A DNA stretch of 64,000 nt, from contig BLSF01000078.1 of assembly GCA_012862575.1 (NCBI GenBank), positions 103,750 to 167,749 of the forward strand. The letters run 5' to 3'. Within the stretch, counting starts at the first letter, position 1; every line of letters starts with the position of its first letter. The stretch is from Parietichytrium sp. I65-24A. Lineage: Eukaryota > Sar > Bigyra > Thraustochytrida > Thraustochytriidae. The notes under the pieces were generated by a model. It had not been told where the DNA came from and made no database searches. It saw only the letters and a list, made by a program, of their open reading frames with translations. This document shows, one piece after another, positions 42,081-53,408 of this stretch. A program made the translations under genes and the position numbers.

Positions 42081-43376
42081 TCCACGCTAGCCTCCGCTAC
42101 TCTGCCTCTCTATTTTCCCCTTCCCAGGCCTATTGGGCTTATCTTCTCCGTTCGATTGCATCCACGTTCAGTCGCAACGTCGCCACTTGCTCGGCTACTC
42201 TCTTTCCTTCCTTTTCTCTCTCTCTCTCTCTCTTCACGAGTCGCCGCTCAGCCTCGGTCAGTCTGCAGTCTGCAGTCTGGAGTGTGGAGTATACAGTATG
42301 CAGATGTATGCAGTCCGTGGGACGCAGGCGCTGTTCGCTCTTCGAGTTGAGCTAGTTGAGCTAGTTGAGCCCGCCGTCTCAGCGGAAAGAATCGCTCCTC
42401 GCTCCTCGCTCCTCGCTCCTCGCTCGTGGTATTACTTGGAATCACGAACGATTTATGATAGCACTGGCAATACTGGCGATACTGGCAAGGTGCCAGCGAC
42501 TGCCCACGATGTAAGTTATAAGTTATAGAAGAACAGGTAAGCTGAGCCCAAGCTACAGCTGCCTGCTCGATGTTCTTGCTGGGCCGAATGACACGGACGT
42601 GAAGAGATAGATGGAAAGAGGGAGGTGTGCTGTGGTTGAGGTGTTAGTGAGCTTTGAGCAAATCGGCCGATGAGAGTGAAGGATGCTTTCTTAATTTAAG
42701 AAGATCAAGAAGAATGCGCACTGACAGAGCTGGTAGTGGATAGTCGGGCGGATTGTAGAATTTAGATGGACAAATCTGCAATGTGCTCGGCGTTTCCGTT
42801 ACTTCGCCAAAGGCGGCAGCAAGTGAAAGAGGGCGGCACGCTGATACGCTGACCTTGAAAATGTAGGAGATAAAATGCCTTGGTTGTCTTTTTGATAAAG
42901 AAAGAAGAAGTATGGGCTCGTGAAAGTCCATCAGCTCCAGTCAGGGCGTGGAAGAGATTTACAGTGAATCGTAGTGACTCCGTCAACGCCTGCTGGCAGG
43001 AACCGTTCCATTGTGTGAATTGATGCCGTAGTGTGATTTTGTTCTTCGCGATGATAGAAAAGTGCCGTGGTAGGTTTCGATAGTGTATAAAATATGCCAG
43101 AGTAACGTGGCTTGACTCGCAATTGAGACAGGCGACCAAATGAGTTGTGCACCCAAAGAATGCAAATGTGAAATATAAAGAGAGGATGGCAAAGACGGTA
43201 AATGCTGCTCGCTGGGTAAAAGGGCGCGGGTGGGAAGAGGTGTGCCAGATTACAACGAAGGGGGTGATACTGGCAGTGAATAGCAGACCGACAGACCGAC
43301 AGACAGACAGACATAGATTTCAGAGGTCAGAGGTCAGTGACACAACCAGAAGAGGCACGAAAAGACTATGCCGGGG
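42081..43376. other. Intergenic stretch, no gene recognised
   Basis: 1.3 kb upstream of the ankyrin gene. It holds a CT run (42214-42232), a GCTCCTC tandem (42395-42424), GAGCTAGTT units (42351-42369) and a GACAGACC tandem (43288-43312). Minus-strand frames at 42.6-43.3 kb are short and unlike any family. Confidence 0.5.
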
Positions 43377-44096
43377 TTACATCGACTCTTGGCCATGTTT
43401 CCAACACAGCCCGCTCCGCCTGACCCTCCTTGAGCATCCATCTATCTTGCACCTGCGTCCTCCGCCATGCTCAAAGCACACGCCCTTGGTGATAACTGTC
43501 TTGACGCAGCCCGGCGCCGAGCACGTCTTGCTTCCGCCGTGCTCGCCGCACAGCCCGTTGCTCTGCGCGTGCTTCTCGCACCCGTGCGCCTTGCACGGCT
43601 TGGCGCCGCCGTGCTCCACGCACAACCCCTTACTCACCACGTGCTTCTCGCACCCCGCGGACCTGCACCGCGCGCCGCCGCCGTGTCTGCTGCACAGTCC
43701 CGCGGTCTTCGCCGGCCGCGCGCACCCTTCCTGCGCGCACGTCCTCTGCTCGCTCTTGCGCCTCTTCGCCGGCCGCGCGTCCCCGCAGCAAGGCCGCGTC
43801 GTCCCACCGGACGGGGTGTCCGCGGAGTCCCAGGAGGCGTCGGAGGGCGCGCGGTGGAGCGACTGCGCGCCGTCCCAGAAGGGGTCCTCGCACAAGGTGT
43901 CCTCGGACAGCCAGGAGGTCAGCTCCAGGTCGCACAGAGCGTCCGGGAAGGGGTCGGCGAGGACGCCGGACGAGGACAGCGAGGGGTCCGCGGCGTCCCA
44001 ACTGGGACACGTGGGCCATGCGTCCCACGGATGGGACGCAGACTGCGGAACGCAAGTGGATGGCCACTCGCGGGGGACACACTCGTCTGCGAGCAT
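43377..44096 (-). CDS. Five-fold CCCH zinc-repeat protein (stramenopile WRKY19-like type)
   Basis: 239 aa from the ATG at 44096; the frame continues upstream only without ATG. The C-terminal half has five perfectly spaced 24-residue repeats, C-x4-C-x9-C-x2-H followed by GG: C120-H138, C144-H162, C168-H186, C192-H210 and C216-H234. Each carries the GLC or GVC step before the third Cys. Such arrays occur in large families in oomycetes and other stramenopiles and are often labelled WRKY transcription factor 19-like, although no WRKY domain is present here. A basic PAKRRKSEQR segment just before the array could be a nuclear localisation signal. The N-terminal half is Trp/Asp/Ser-rich and may be an activation region. 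DNA or RNA binding is plausible but not proven. Confidence 0.85.
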   Translation of the reverse strand: MLADECVPREWPSTCVPQSASHPWDAWPTCPSWDAADPSLSSSGVLADPFPDALCDLELTSWLSEDTLCEDPFWDGAQSLHRAPSDASWDSADTPSGGTTRPCCGDARPAKRRKSEQRTCAQEGCARPAKTAGLCSRHGGGARCRSAGCEKHVVSKGLCVEHGGAKPCKAHGCEKHAQSNGLCGEHGGSKTCSAPGCVKTVITKGVCFEHGGGRRCKIDGCSRRVRRSGLCWKHGQESM

Positions 44097-44628
44097 GCTC
44101 TCTCTCTCTCTCACAGTCCAAATCTCTCGATCTCTCTTTCTCTCTTCCGAGAGCGCTCGGCGGTCGGTCGTCCCGTGGGACTGTGGACGAGTGGAGCGGA
44201 GAGACGGATGCGCGCCTGCTGCCCTCTCGGCCTGCGTACTCCTACGTACGCCTCCAAGTGTCCTCGCGGGGGTCCTCACGGACTCTGCCAATCCCCAAGG
44301 AATTTCGTCTTAATTTTTTTCCATTTTTTTTATCTATTTTCCCAGTCTTTTTCCCCGAATTTTTATGTTGGAACCTTAGATGGCAAGTAGGAAATGGTAG
44401 AACTAGCTAGCTAGTAACGAGCCCAGCTCCAGCGAGGGACAGAGGTAGAAGAGTTATGGAGTTATGCACTAGGAGAGAGTGTGTTTTAGTGTTTAGCTTG
44501 GTTGGCCGTAAGCAGATCTGGAATCTCAATTCTCTGGAAACTTTTTTGTGCGCGCGCTACTCCCAATGCACTAGTAGCCAGTAGCACACGCACGATATTT
44601 AGTTACATCGGTTGTATCGGTACCGGTA

Positions 44629-44666
44629 GTGAGAGAGCGTAAACAAACCCTATCGGAAGGTGGGGT
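44629..44666 (+). repeat. Short dispersed repeat, copy B (truncated)
   Basis: 38-bp copy starting GTGAGAGAGCGTAAAC and ending GGTGGGGT. It shares the right two-thirds of copies A and C and has one extra GA. It is bounded on both sides by GGTACCGGTA (44619-44628 and 44667-44676). That could be a target-site duplication, but the same 10-mer also occurs elsewhere in the region, so the evidence is weaker than for copy A. Confidence 0.75.
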
Positions 44667-47391
44667 GGTACCGGTAACGATATAAATTGAATTTTTGATC
44701 ATCTTGATCATCCATCTACTACCCCAAGTCGGGGAGTCAGAAACTAACTGCGAGGGATTGCATTTTTTTAGTGCTGATTGATGATTGATGAGGTTGATGT
44801 GAATGCTCTCTCCACTGTCTCTGCCTGTCTCTGCCGGAGTTTCTGGGCTCTAAATATACATCGACATCTCTAGATCTACATCGACTCGCGCGAGTGTTGG
44901 CGAATTGCGTTCTCAGTCAGTTATCTGGCAAAAGCGCCCTTCGCTACAGCCGCTTTCTCCAGGGAATTGTGCGCGCTGGTAGTCACGCAGTCAAAGTGGT
45001 TTGGGAATGTCAAGCAAAAGCCACTGGGAGGATTGGGAGTCGTTCAAATCGCCACAGGAGACGGCGAGTCGACGAGGGTGAATAAGACAGCGGACACAAA
45101 GCGAGGCCCAAAAAGCTATCAGCGCGAGTCGCGAAGATACTAGTCGGGTTTGAAGATGTTTGAAGACTTTGTCATCACAACAGCCAAGTCAGTCTCCTGG
45201 TTCCGTGTGTTATTAGCGACGGAAGGGTGTTCCATGGCGAGGTAGGTCAGAAGTGAAGAAGCGTCGTACGGGTACTCGAGTACGTTGTTGTTTCTGATTA
45301 AAACCAACGGAGAATTTGTGAGAGCACAGACCCAAGTTCTCCGGGAAGTTTCTGCGAAACCACTGTCCAACGGTCCCCAGAATTGATTAGAATGGGATGA
45401 TTCGGGACGAACCGAATTCTACGTGCTCTGCTGCAAAGTGAGATCGGCAACGCTTTGCGCGTTTCGCAATGGGGCCCGGACTCAAACTCGTTTGCCCTCT
45501 GCTCCCCCGCTCGCCGAGGCTGATGAGATGATGAGATTGGAAGCTCTCTTCTACGCCAGCGCGCTGTATGGGAAGAGGTGTGAAGGTGCTGGCTTTTTGA
45601 GGTCAAGGAGCGCTTCGTTTCACTTCTCGGAAGTTTGCGTGTTTTCTCCTCAAGCGCTGCATAGGCGCCCGCTGTCTACTTCGTTGAGTTCTCGGTGACG
45701 AAACTTGTAATTCTGTTCCCTTCGAGACGAGGAAATAGATTCCACTGCTCAGAGATTGCCATCCGCGAATTGTGCTGGCAAGATTTGGCGAACCGTGCTG
45801 CGCAGTCTTCTTTTACATGATGAGAACATCGCTGCATCAGGAGAAACTGAAACGCAGTCACGTCCCTCAAAGGATCACTGTCGATTCTGCAAGTTGGCCG
45901 AACTTCCATGGAGGCTTCAAGGAAGACGATTTGACGTGGCCCTTGGATGATTGATTTCTGTTGCATCCACACTACATTTGTTTCTCCAACTGAAAGTGCT
46001 CAATCAATATTCGGACAATTCGGACTTAAAGATGACCAGCATCAACTGTGCAACAGTGTCTCTTCTCATCTTCACATGACTGCGTTTGGTTCCAGGTGCG
46101 GTACTAGTACTAGAACACCACAATGCCATCTCATGTCATTCCAGCCTTTAAAGCTCTCCACGATTGCCACGGAACAGCTTGGCTATGTGAAATACTGCTA
46201 TGATGAGCTGATTGCCACTCTCAAGAGATACGCTTGAGTCTTCACAGAGCCATACGTGCGAGAACTTTCTTCTTGGCTGCGAGTTCAGTTCAGCTTCCCT
46301 CAGAAGCTACTGGCACGATGCCGTGAGTGTGATCAGAATCTGAAGAATGATTTTTTGTTTCGAGGAACAGAACTTGTAACCCAGGCCCACTTCCCCGCGA
46401 GACTCTGCGAGAGAGACGTTCGCGCAAATCGCAAGTTGCAACTTGAAATGAATGGTACTCACAGTCAGTGCACCGATTGCAGTACGGGCAAAATACGCCA
46501 CTGCGGCGCTGCGCTGACTACACTGAGCTCATCAGAGAACAGCGTTGAATGAGGGATTTGTCAAGTGGAGATCTTTATTGGCGCGGTAGATCGGGCTCAA
46601 CGCCGTCTCTTTTCTCTCTATCATAAGTTGACCCAGCCGGACTGCACCTGGCCAGGGTTGGTTGGGTTGATTGGCTGAGAGCGTGGCACAACTCACTCAC
46701 TACCTCACTACGGCGCGGCTCTCGTTATCCTGGACTCTTTGTGGACTCTCAAAGAAAGCGAGTCGACGGCTGCCTCGCGGCGGCATGTAAGACTGTCGCG
46801 CAGGTATACATGAGGCTGTGAGAGATACATACTCAGTACCCGGTACTGCAACATCGGGCTCCTACGTTCACAGCAATCTTCAGCTAGCTATCTTTCAAGA
46901 TTCGGATTCTATCCAGAGTTGTGTAGAGTGGAGTTTGAAACTTGCCACGGAATCAATGACTTGCAAGTTCGACGCGACGCGCTACTCGATTACCACAATC
47001 TAAACTTTTTAGGTTTGAATGGAACGAAACAGCGCATTTCCTCCTCTAGTCCCGGTTGGACAGCTCGCGGGCTAATAATAAAACTCTCTCAAGTCAGAGC
47101 TGTTTCAGCTCGCAGCTTTTCGTGCACGTTGGTGCCCTTGCTCTGAGTTGGTGCTCCGTCCCTACCCTCTCTACCCTCTCTGCCAAGTGCCTTCCCTTTC
47201 CGGACTCCCCACGTTACGGTACTAGTACCGGTACGCAGCGCTGGAAACTTTCAAAGCTTTGAATAGCCGGACTTGCAGAGTGTCCATCTGTGTCCGCTGT
47301 GTGCCATTGTGTGCCTGCTGCTGCGGATGTTGCGGCGCGAAACAGCGGAAACGTTCCTCTCCGCTGAGTTGAAAGTCTGTACCGGTAGCGT

Positions 47392-47445
47392 TTAAGTGAA
47401 GCCACGAAGTGAGAGCGTAAACAAACCCTATCGGAAGGTGGGGTG
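47392..47445 (+). repeat. Short dispersed repeat, copy C
   Basis: 54 bp identical base for base to positions 14968-15021. AGTCTGTA occurs at 47374-47381 and again at 47446-47453, directly after the unit. If this is the target-site duplication, the inserted unit is 47382-47445 (64 bp) and starts CCGGTAGCGTTTAAGTG. The right end is the same as in copy A. Confidence 0.8.
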
Positions 47446-48948
47446 AGTCTGTAGTCCGTGGGACTAAGGCAATGCTCGATCCATCCGAATTCTGACTAAC
47501 GCGGAATAACTTGGTTTTGCATGTTCAAAGGTTTTCGCCTAGCTAAATTACCTGGATCCTATAGAAACGCATAACAGAAGGGTTGCACTACACCACAGTT
47601 TCGCCACACGGTGATGTAGATGCATTCTGCTTTCTGGCAAACGGATTTCACAATCATAATTCACAATTCAGTGAACACAGAAAGACTTAGACTTGGATGT
47701 CCATCATAGCAGCTACCACCGTCCAAATCTAACCTCCACAACCTACTATTGTAACATTTATTACTATTACTGTCACGGTTATCATCACAGGAAAGGAACA
47801 GCTAAGACATCATCTCCACCCTCACAAGTCAAGTTTATCTTGGTATGTATTATGATTAGTTTGAGTTCGCACGCATGTCGGGAACTAGAACACAGTGTTG
47901 GTGAAATGGAACGTGTTCGAAGACTCCGAAGAAGAATATCCGAAGCCAGCGTTTCGTGTACTCAGATGTTAGGACCTGACACTCAGCATCACTCAGCTCA
48001 CTCTCAGAAGGCTCAGCGCAACGGTCCATCCAGCCTGCCAAGTGTGAAGGAAGCAAAGAAGGGAAGATACACATGGCCTAGCTAACATGGTTAGCGGTAG
48101 AAACTCGAATACGTTGGCTCTAGTATGAAAGGAAAGTTCTCTGCCATTTTTTAACCTTCTTGTGAATGAATTTTTTTTTGATTTTGACAGTGGACAGGGC
48201 AAGAATGACAAAAGCTGACTCTTGCTTTGGTGGCAGAATTGACAAGAGAGACAGCCCTGTCAAATCGGCTGGCAAGAAATTAATTTCGCTCGTTTCTGAT
48301 TGGATTGGCTTTGGAAACTTTGTTGTGAAGTAAGCCAGTAAGCAAGGCGAGCAAGGGCTTGTTCTCCTGTGTGCGAGACCCGGTCGAGGGAAGCGGAGGT
48401 GGTCCAATCCATCCAGCTACTCCGACCTTAACTTACTCCCGCCGCCCTGCTTGCCTGTATCTACTGTGAGTGCTCCCGCCATGCCGACAATGCTGACGCT
48501 AATGTAGTAGTATGCGATCCCTTGGCCGCCCGAGTGTCTCGTCTGGTCTCGATGGTCTCGAGAACGAACATCCAACACCGTCCAACCGTCAAAGCCGCAT
48601 CCACCTGAAATAATAATCTGAAATAAAAATCTGAATTCTGACTTGTACAGTATGCTGCTGGCCAATGCTGACTCGCAGATCGAATGCTTGAACTTGCTTG
48701 GCACAGAGAGAGCTCTGCTTCGCTTTCTTCGCTCTTTTTTTGTTTCTGAATTCTGCTGTTTCTGTTGTTTCTGTTCAGAGAGCTAGCTGTCCCTGATACG
48801 CCAGTCCCGCGCGGTACTCAGTACTCAGTACTCAGTAACAGCAAAGCGTGGCGTTAGTTCAACTCAGGACGTCACATTCGCCGATACTCAGTCCCTCCAT
48901 ATCCCTCCCGTAGGAAAAATTCCGGACGAAAGGAAGAGTGGAAGGGAA

Positions 48949-48970
48949 GGAAGGAAGGAAGGAAGGAAGG
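48949..48970 (+). repeat. GGAA microsatellite
   Basis: Tandem GGAA units in non-coding sequence. Confidence 0.85.
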
Positions 48971-49968
48971 AGAGACAGATGGGCCTCATAGGCATCGACG
49001 AGTTGAGGGCTCAAAGGTTGGAAGGGTCCACCACACTACCGGTACCGCCGGTAGCACTAGCACGACGACAGGAGTCTGCCTGTGTTTCTTGAAGAGTGAA
49101 GAACGTTTCAGGCAGTGCAGGCCTCACTGCCTTGAGCTCAAGTGCTCTCTTGAGCTGTCCTAAGACCTCCCAAAGTTCACAACCTCCGCATCTCAAAGCC
49201 CGCTCCAGCTGCTGAGCGCGGTGCCACACACAAGATCGAATTGCAGCAGTCGCAGCAGTGCGTTCCAACGACGTGGACCTGAGAGGAGAGATCTATGGAC
49301 GTCCGTCCATCATCTATCAGTCGGAGGAGGAAAAGGCAGGGCTCGAAGAATGGGGTAGTGAGATGCCGAGAAGTAGGGACCCTCGACTCTTTTCGTTATT
49401 TCTTTACTGAATTCAGTTTGTTGACTGCGAGAAAAATAAAGAAAGAAGGAAAGATAAGAAGGAAGGAAGAAGGGATGGAACAGAAATGGAAAAAGAGTTT
49501 TTCACTCTTTCTCTTTTCTCTCTTTTTCGCCGTGAAGACAATTGCGAAGGCAAAGGTGTGAAGCAGAGTGAGAGACGAAAGAAGGTACTAGCACTAGCGG
49601 TTGCTGCCTTAGAGGCTACGGGCGGTTTGAAAGTCTTGGTCGATTGCCATCGTGCCGGGTTGAACCACAAGACAAGTGCTCAGTGAGTTGGCCTGTAGGA
49701 CCTCCCTGGAGAAACTTTAAGTGGAGAGCACACTGCGGAATCTCGCTAACCAACCGGTTTGTCAATCGCTCAATGAGTCAGTGCAAGTTGGGCGTTCCAC
49801 TGAGGCGGCATAGGACCCTTCGGCGGTCCAAGTTTGGATTTGGAACAATTGGTCGGCAAACCCTCATCTATCGAATCGAGAACGACAACGAGCCAGCAGC
49901 GAGCCAAACTGAGATGAGCGAAAAGTGAAAACGTGGCAGCGAGCAACTTCCAAACACAACACAGCAAG

Positions 49969-50889
49969 ATGTCGCCGCAGCACATGCCAAAGAGAGACTT
50001 CTTTCCAGTAGCAAAGTCCTTGCTTGAGAACCCTCGTCATGTCGCGGACGGCGGTGCGGCCGAGGTTTACATGGGCCGGTCGACAAGGCACGGGATGGTC
50101 GCCTTGAAAATCATGCCAGTGAATCCAGAGGACAAAAAGACACCCGATGCAGTTCGGGAACTTGCAACCCTCGACGACTGCAGGCAGTGTCCTTTCACAG
50201 TAAACGCGTATTTTTTGTCCGTCGGCCGGAACTACGTTGCCATCGGCTTGGAGTACTGCGAGGGCGGGGACTTGATGGAGTACATGAGAGAACGCGAAAT
50301 TTCCGTTGATTCGGCAAGACTGTGCTTGGCTGAAGTCGGGCTTGCGCTGGATTATTTACACAACACTGCGGGTTTGGTGCACGAAGACTTGAAGCCAGAG
50401 AACATCGGCATTACCGCTTCTGGACACATCCGATTGCTTGACTTTGGATGCGCGGTCTTGCTCGACGACCGCGACGCCAAGTCTCAGAGAAAAAATAAAA
50501 ATGTCTCTTGTAGCGGTGCTGGGACCGTCTTTTTCGCGTCCCCTGAGAAGCTGAAGAGGGAGCCCCATCGCTTTGACGTTGACTGGTGGGCCTTCGGAGT
50601 TTTGATGTTTGAGCTCTTGCTCGGAGATCTTCCTTGGTACTCAGAGTCCGCGGAAGAGGTTGCTAGCTCAATTTGCACAGAGTCTATTGATGGGATCCTG
50701 GAATACTACGCTGACGAGAGTCCGGAAGCGATTAACACTATTTCAGCCCTATTAAAGCAACGCAAGCAAGACCGACTGGGCTACGAGTCCGGGTTCGCAG
50801 ACATCAGCAGGACCTCGTTCTTTGCTTCACTGGATATGGCCGCTGTGGCCGCAGAGAAATGTCCACCTTTTCCAGCCCTGGGCAACTAG
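49969..50889 (+). CDS. Serine/threonine-type protein kinase with HED instead of HRD
   Basis: 306 aa from the ATG at 49969 (the open frame begins 12 codons earlier without ATG). Kinase motifs in order: Gly-rich loop ADGGAAEVYMG (26-36), VALK with K47, alpha-C Glu probably E64, VHEDLKPEN (138-145, where HRD is normally found; catalytic Asp D140, K142 and N145 are kept, but the Arg is Glu), LDFG with D158 and SPE (191-193) in place of APE. DVDWWAFGVLMFELL is typical of AGC/CAMK-group kinases. The Arg to Glu change makes it a non-RD kinase, so activation-loop phosphorylation probably does not control it in the usual way. There is almost nothing outside the kinase domain. Substrate and pathway are unknown. 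Confidence 0.9.
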   Translation: MSPQHMPKRDFFPVAKSLLENPRHVADGGAAEVYMGRSTRHGMVALKIMPVNPEDKKTPDAVRELATLDDCRQCPFTVNAYFLSVGRNYVAIGLEYCEGGDLMEYMREREISVDSARLCLAEVGLALDYLHNTAGLVHEDLKPENIGITASGHIRLLDFGCAVLLDDRDAKSQRKNKNVSCSGAGTVFFASPEKLKREPHRFDVDWWAFGVLMFELLLGDLPWYSESAEEVASSICTESIDGILEYYADESPEAINTISALLKQRKQDRLGYESGFADISRTSFFASLDMAAVAAEKCPPFPALGN

Positions 50890-51302
50890 GTTCCCTAGGC
50901 CATGTCCAAAACTATATTTTGGACAGCGATTTTCCCCTTCCTGCAATGCAATTTTGACCGGTGACCGACCTGTAATTGTGCGATATACTGAACTGTAACA
51001 CGTTTTTCAAACTATCTGTGTGTCTATTTTTTCCTCTCACATTGCTTCGGTTAACCCCTATGACGCGAAGATCTAGTCAAAATCGAGCAGACAAGTACTC
51101 TCTGATCGTTTTTCTTTGACTGCAACCACTGCAACTGAAAAGGCATGAGTATACACTTTTGTTTTTTGGATGGTAAAGAACGAGATAGAGTCCATGAGAA
51201 TTTAGGCAAGGATTTTGCATTGCCCATGCAGGCCCATTTGATTCAGTGGGGCACAGGCTGGAGCGAGAAGGTAGTAGGGCGGGGGAGACGAATTAAGAAA
51301 AA
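50890..51302. other. Convergent 3' region
   Basis: 412 bp between the stops of the kinase and channel genes. AT-rich; nothing else seen. Confidence 0.6.
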
Positions 51303-53408
51303 CTAAGGTTTCCATTTTGAATATCGGCGCTTCAACATCACTGTTGCTCGAAAGTACTCGTAGCGCGCAAAGTACTTCCATGCATCCGGGAACAAGTCTA
51401 AAGCTTCCCATACAACTTCTTGAGAAATAAAAAGCACCTCGGAGTAAGTGAGGAAGCCGACGCTCACTTTATACGGTGCATAGCGATTTGTCCTCTCAAC
51501 GAGGGCCAGACTGTCGCCGAAGATTTGGCCCGAAGAGAGTACCAAAATATTCGGTCTCTGAAGCAATCCCGCATTAGATCCGTCGTCCGTAGAGCGGCGG
51601 AAGTAGACGCTTGAAAGAGCCGAACCAAGCCTTATGTAATATATCCCCAGTTGCGAATTGGGATCTGAGACCTTAAATATTAATCTCTCCCCAGCACTAA
51701 AGTCCATCATGGTGACGCGCTCGGCGATATAAGTCTGAATATGCAAAGGCATCGCTCTTGAGGAGAGGTAGCTGACGCTGTTGAGGGCGTCTCTGCACAA
51801 GTGAAACAGGGTAGCCTCGCGCAATTCCTTGGGCAACGCTTCCAAAATTTCGAAAGTCTCACTCCAGCTCTCCGCAAAAGCCTTGTCTTGGTTGCCGTGC
51901 CCTCGAAGGTACTTGGTGTGGAGAAATTTGCGTATGCGCTTCCCCAGGTCTTTGCTGCTAAAGTTGTCGCCGTAGAGACTATCGGCATGCAGCTTGCTCA
52001 TCTGCAGGCTAGAACCGGGCGGTGCACCTTGTTTGTCATTTTTAGCCTTTTGGCGCAATAGTTTTTGCATTCTCGTCCGGCGCACGTCGTTCGGGTCCGG
52101 AAACATCTTCATTAATTTGTTGACTTTGTCTATTCTGGCATGGTACTCCTCCGAGGATTGCTGCAATGAAGACGCGATCGTTACGGTGCTACCAATGACG
52201 TATGCCCACATTAAACCTGCCAATAGCATCAAGCAGCTTCCCACCCACCACTCTGTTACCGTGTAGGGCGAGATGTTGCCGTACCCAATGGAGGTAAGGG
52301 TCTGCACAGACCAGAAGAGGCCAAGTACATATCGATTCACTGAGTTGGGACCGCCGTACGGATCCAGCTCTGAAGCAGTGTTGTTCGCCCAGTTGGAAAT
52401 CCAGTTTCCAGAGTATTTGAGCCGGTCTCCTATCCCACCAGCCTCTAGCAACGCTACGAAGCACCAGATGCAGGCAAACCAGTGAGAAACGATGACCAAC
52501 AGGAAGAGAAACCATATCAGTGAAATGATCTGATTCGGCATCGAGTGCCTAATCTGAGTGACTACATCTGAGGAGCTCAGAATTTGCTTTACCCTAACGA
52601 ACCTGACGAACTTTAACATATCAAAAACCTTCACGAGCGCGACTATTGCCTTGCCACTAGAGTCCAAGTCACTGCTGTTGTCCTCCGTAGAGTTGACGAT
52701 GTCCTTGAACACGATCGTGGTGGGAACACACGATACCAAATTGACAAAAAACATACCCTTGGCGTACGCTACGGCAAGGTGCTTTGGGTTGGAGACCAAC
52801 AAGCCATTGTTGTCGTAATATGCCCGAAAAAAGTACAAAAAGGTGTCAATGAAGAAGCACGAGTTCAGAAAAATGTTGAAAGCATACCACACTGGGTACT
52901 TGAGGAGGAAGTACCCACCTGACACGCCAATCTGGAAAGGCAGGATGAACGCCAAGCAGAACAGAAGTACCAGCATCAACCCATCCCACCTCTGCACCCA
53001 CCGATTCTCCGGGAACAGCACAAACCTGAACCTCTTCTTCAGATGCGCCAGTACCTCCCCGAGCGGAAACGCTGACTCTGCCTCTGCTTCGCCTCTCTCC
53101 ACATCGTCCAGCTTCGAGTCGCTTTCCTGGCTCCCTCGACTTCTGACCTCCCTCCGCGCCGACTCTGCTCTCTCCAGCTCGCTCAGCCGCGCCTTAGTCA
53201 TTTCCAACTTTGACGTCACCCTCCTCCTCGTACCGCCTTCCTCCCGCATCTGGCCCTCTCTCCAATACACTCCCAGCCCCGCTTCTTCGCCCTCTCTTCT
53301 CTCCTTCCTCTCCTTCCTCTCCCTTATCTCCTTTTTATCCTTCCTCGCTCCGCTTTCCTCTCCCCCAGCGAGCTCCACTGATATGTCACTCACGTCCAGC
53401 TCCTCCAT
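51303..53408 (-). CDS. Cyclic-nucleotide-gated/EAG-type K+ channel subunit
   Basis: 701 aa from the ATG at 53408 (the frame continues upstream without ATG). The N-terminus is a highly charged coiled-coil-like segment (1-110). Six transmembrane segments plus a pore loop follow. S4 is about 258-275 (LVKVFDMLKFVRFVRVKQ, with spaced Arg/Lys). The selectivity filter is TSIGYGN (372-378), so K+ selective. A C-linker leads to a cyclic-nucleotide-binding homology domain at about 567-667. In the binding cassette FGDSLALVERTNRYAPYKV the usual FGE...R-x-A pattern is altered, so cyclic nucleotide binding is uncertain, as in EAG/KCNH channels. The protein would be a plasma or organelle membrane voltage-gated K+ channel working as a tetramer. 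Confidence 0.93.
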   Translation of the reverse strand: MEELDVSDISVELAGGEESGARKDKKEIRERKERKERREGEEAGLGVYWREGQMREEGGTRRRVTSKLEMTKARLSELERAESARREVRSRGSQESDSKLDDVERGEAEAESAFPLGEVLAHLKKRFRFVLFPENRWVQRWDGLMLVLLFCLAFILPFQIGVSGGYFLLKYPVWYAFNIFLNSCFFIDTFLYFFRAYYDNNGLLVSNPKHLAVAYAKGMFFVNLVSCVPTTIVFKDIVNSTEDNSSDLDSSGKAIVALVKVFDMLKFVRFVRVKQILSSSDVVTQIRHSMPNQIISLIWFLFLLVIVSHWFACIWCFVALLEAGGIGDRLKYSGNWISNWANNTASELDPYGGPNSVNRYVLGLFWSVQTLTSIGYGNISPYTVTEWWVGSCLMLLAGLMWAYVIGSTVTIASSLQQSSEEYHARIDKVNKLMKMFPDPNDVRRTRMQKLLRQKAKNDKQGAPPGSSLQMSKLHADSLYGDNFSSKDLGKRIRKFLHTKYLRGHGNQDKAFAESWSETFEILEALPKELREATLFHLCRDALNSVSYLSSRAMPLHIQTYIAERVTMMDFSAGERLIFKVSDPNSQLGIYYIRLGSALSSVYFRRSTDDGSNAGLLQRPNILVLSSGQIFGDSLALVERTNRYAPYKVSVGFLTYSEVLFISQEVVWEALDLFPDAWKYFARYEYFRATVMLKRRYSKWKP

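Larger units (their letters stand above)
44097..49968. other. Gene-poor stretch of 5.9 kb
   Basis: The longest region without a recognisable gene. It contains two copies of the short dispersed repeat (44629-44666 and 47392-47445), several copies of the palindromic 10-mer GGTACCGGTA or its complement (44619, 44667, 49037), a GTACTCA tandem (48812-48838) and a GGAAGGAAGG microsatellite (48949-48970). Many 60-100-codon frames occur on both strands. A few have protein-like composition, such as one ending QLGYVKYCYDELIATLKRYA near 46237, but I could not assemble them into a gene. Multi-exon genes, a decayed transposon or non-coding RNA genes remain possible. Confidence 0.5.

Noticed and set aside
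43147-44390. Long plus-strand frames opposite the zinc-repeat gene
   Set aside because: GC-rich shadows; the minus frame carries five exact zinc repeats.
44097-49968. Numerous 60-100-codon frames in the gene-poor stretch
   Set aside because: Most lack an ATG or overlap on both strands, and none resembles a family; they are described only as a region.
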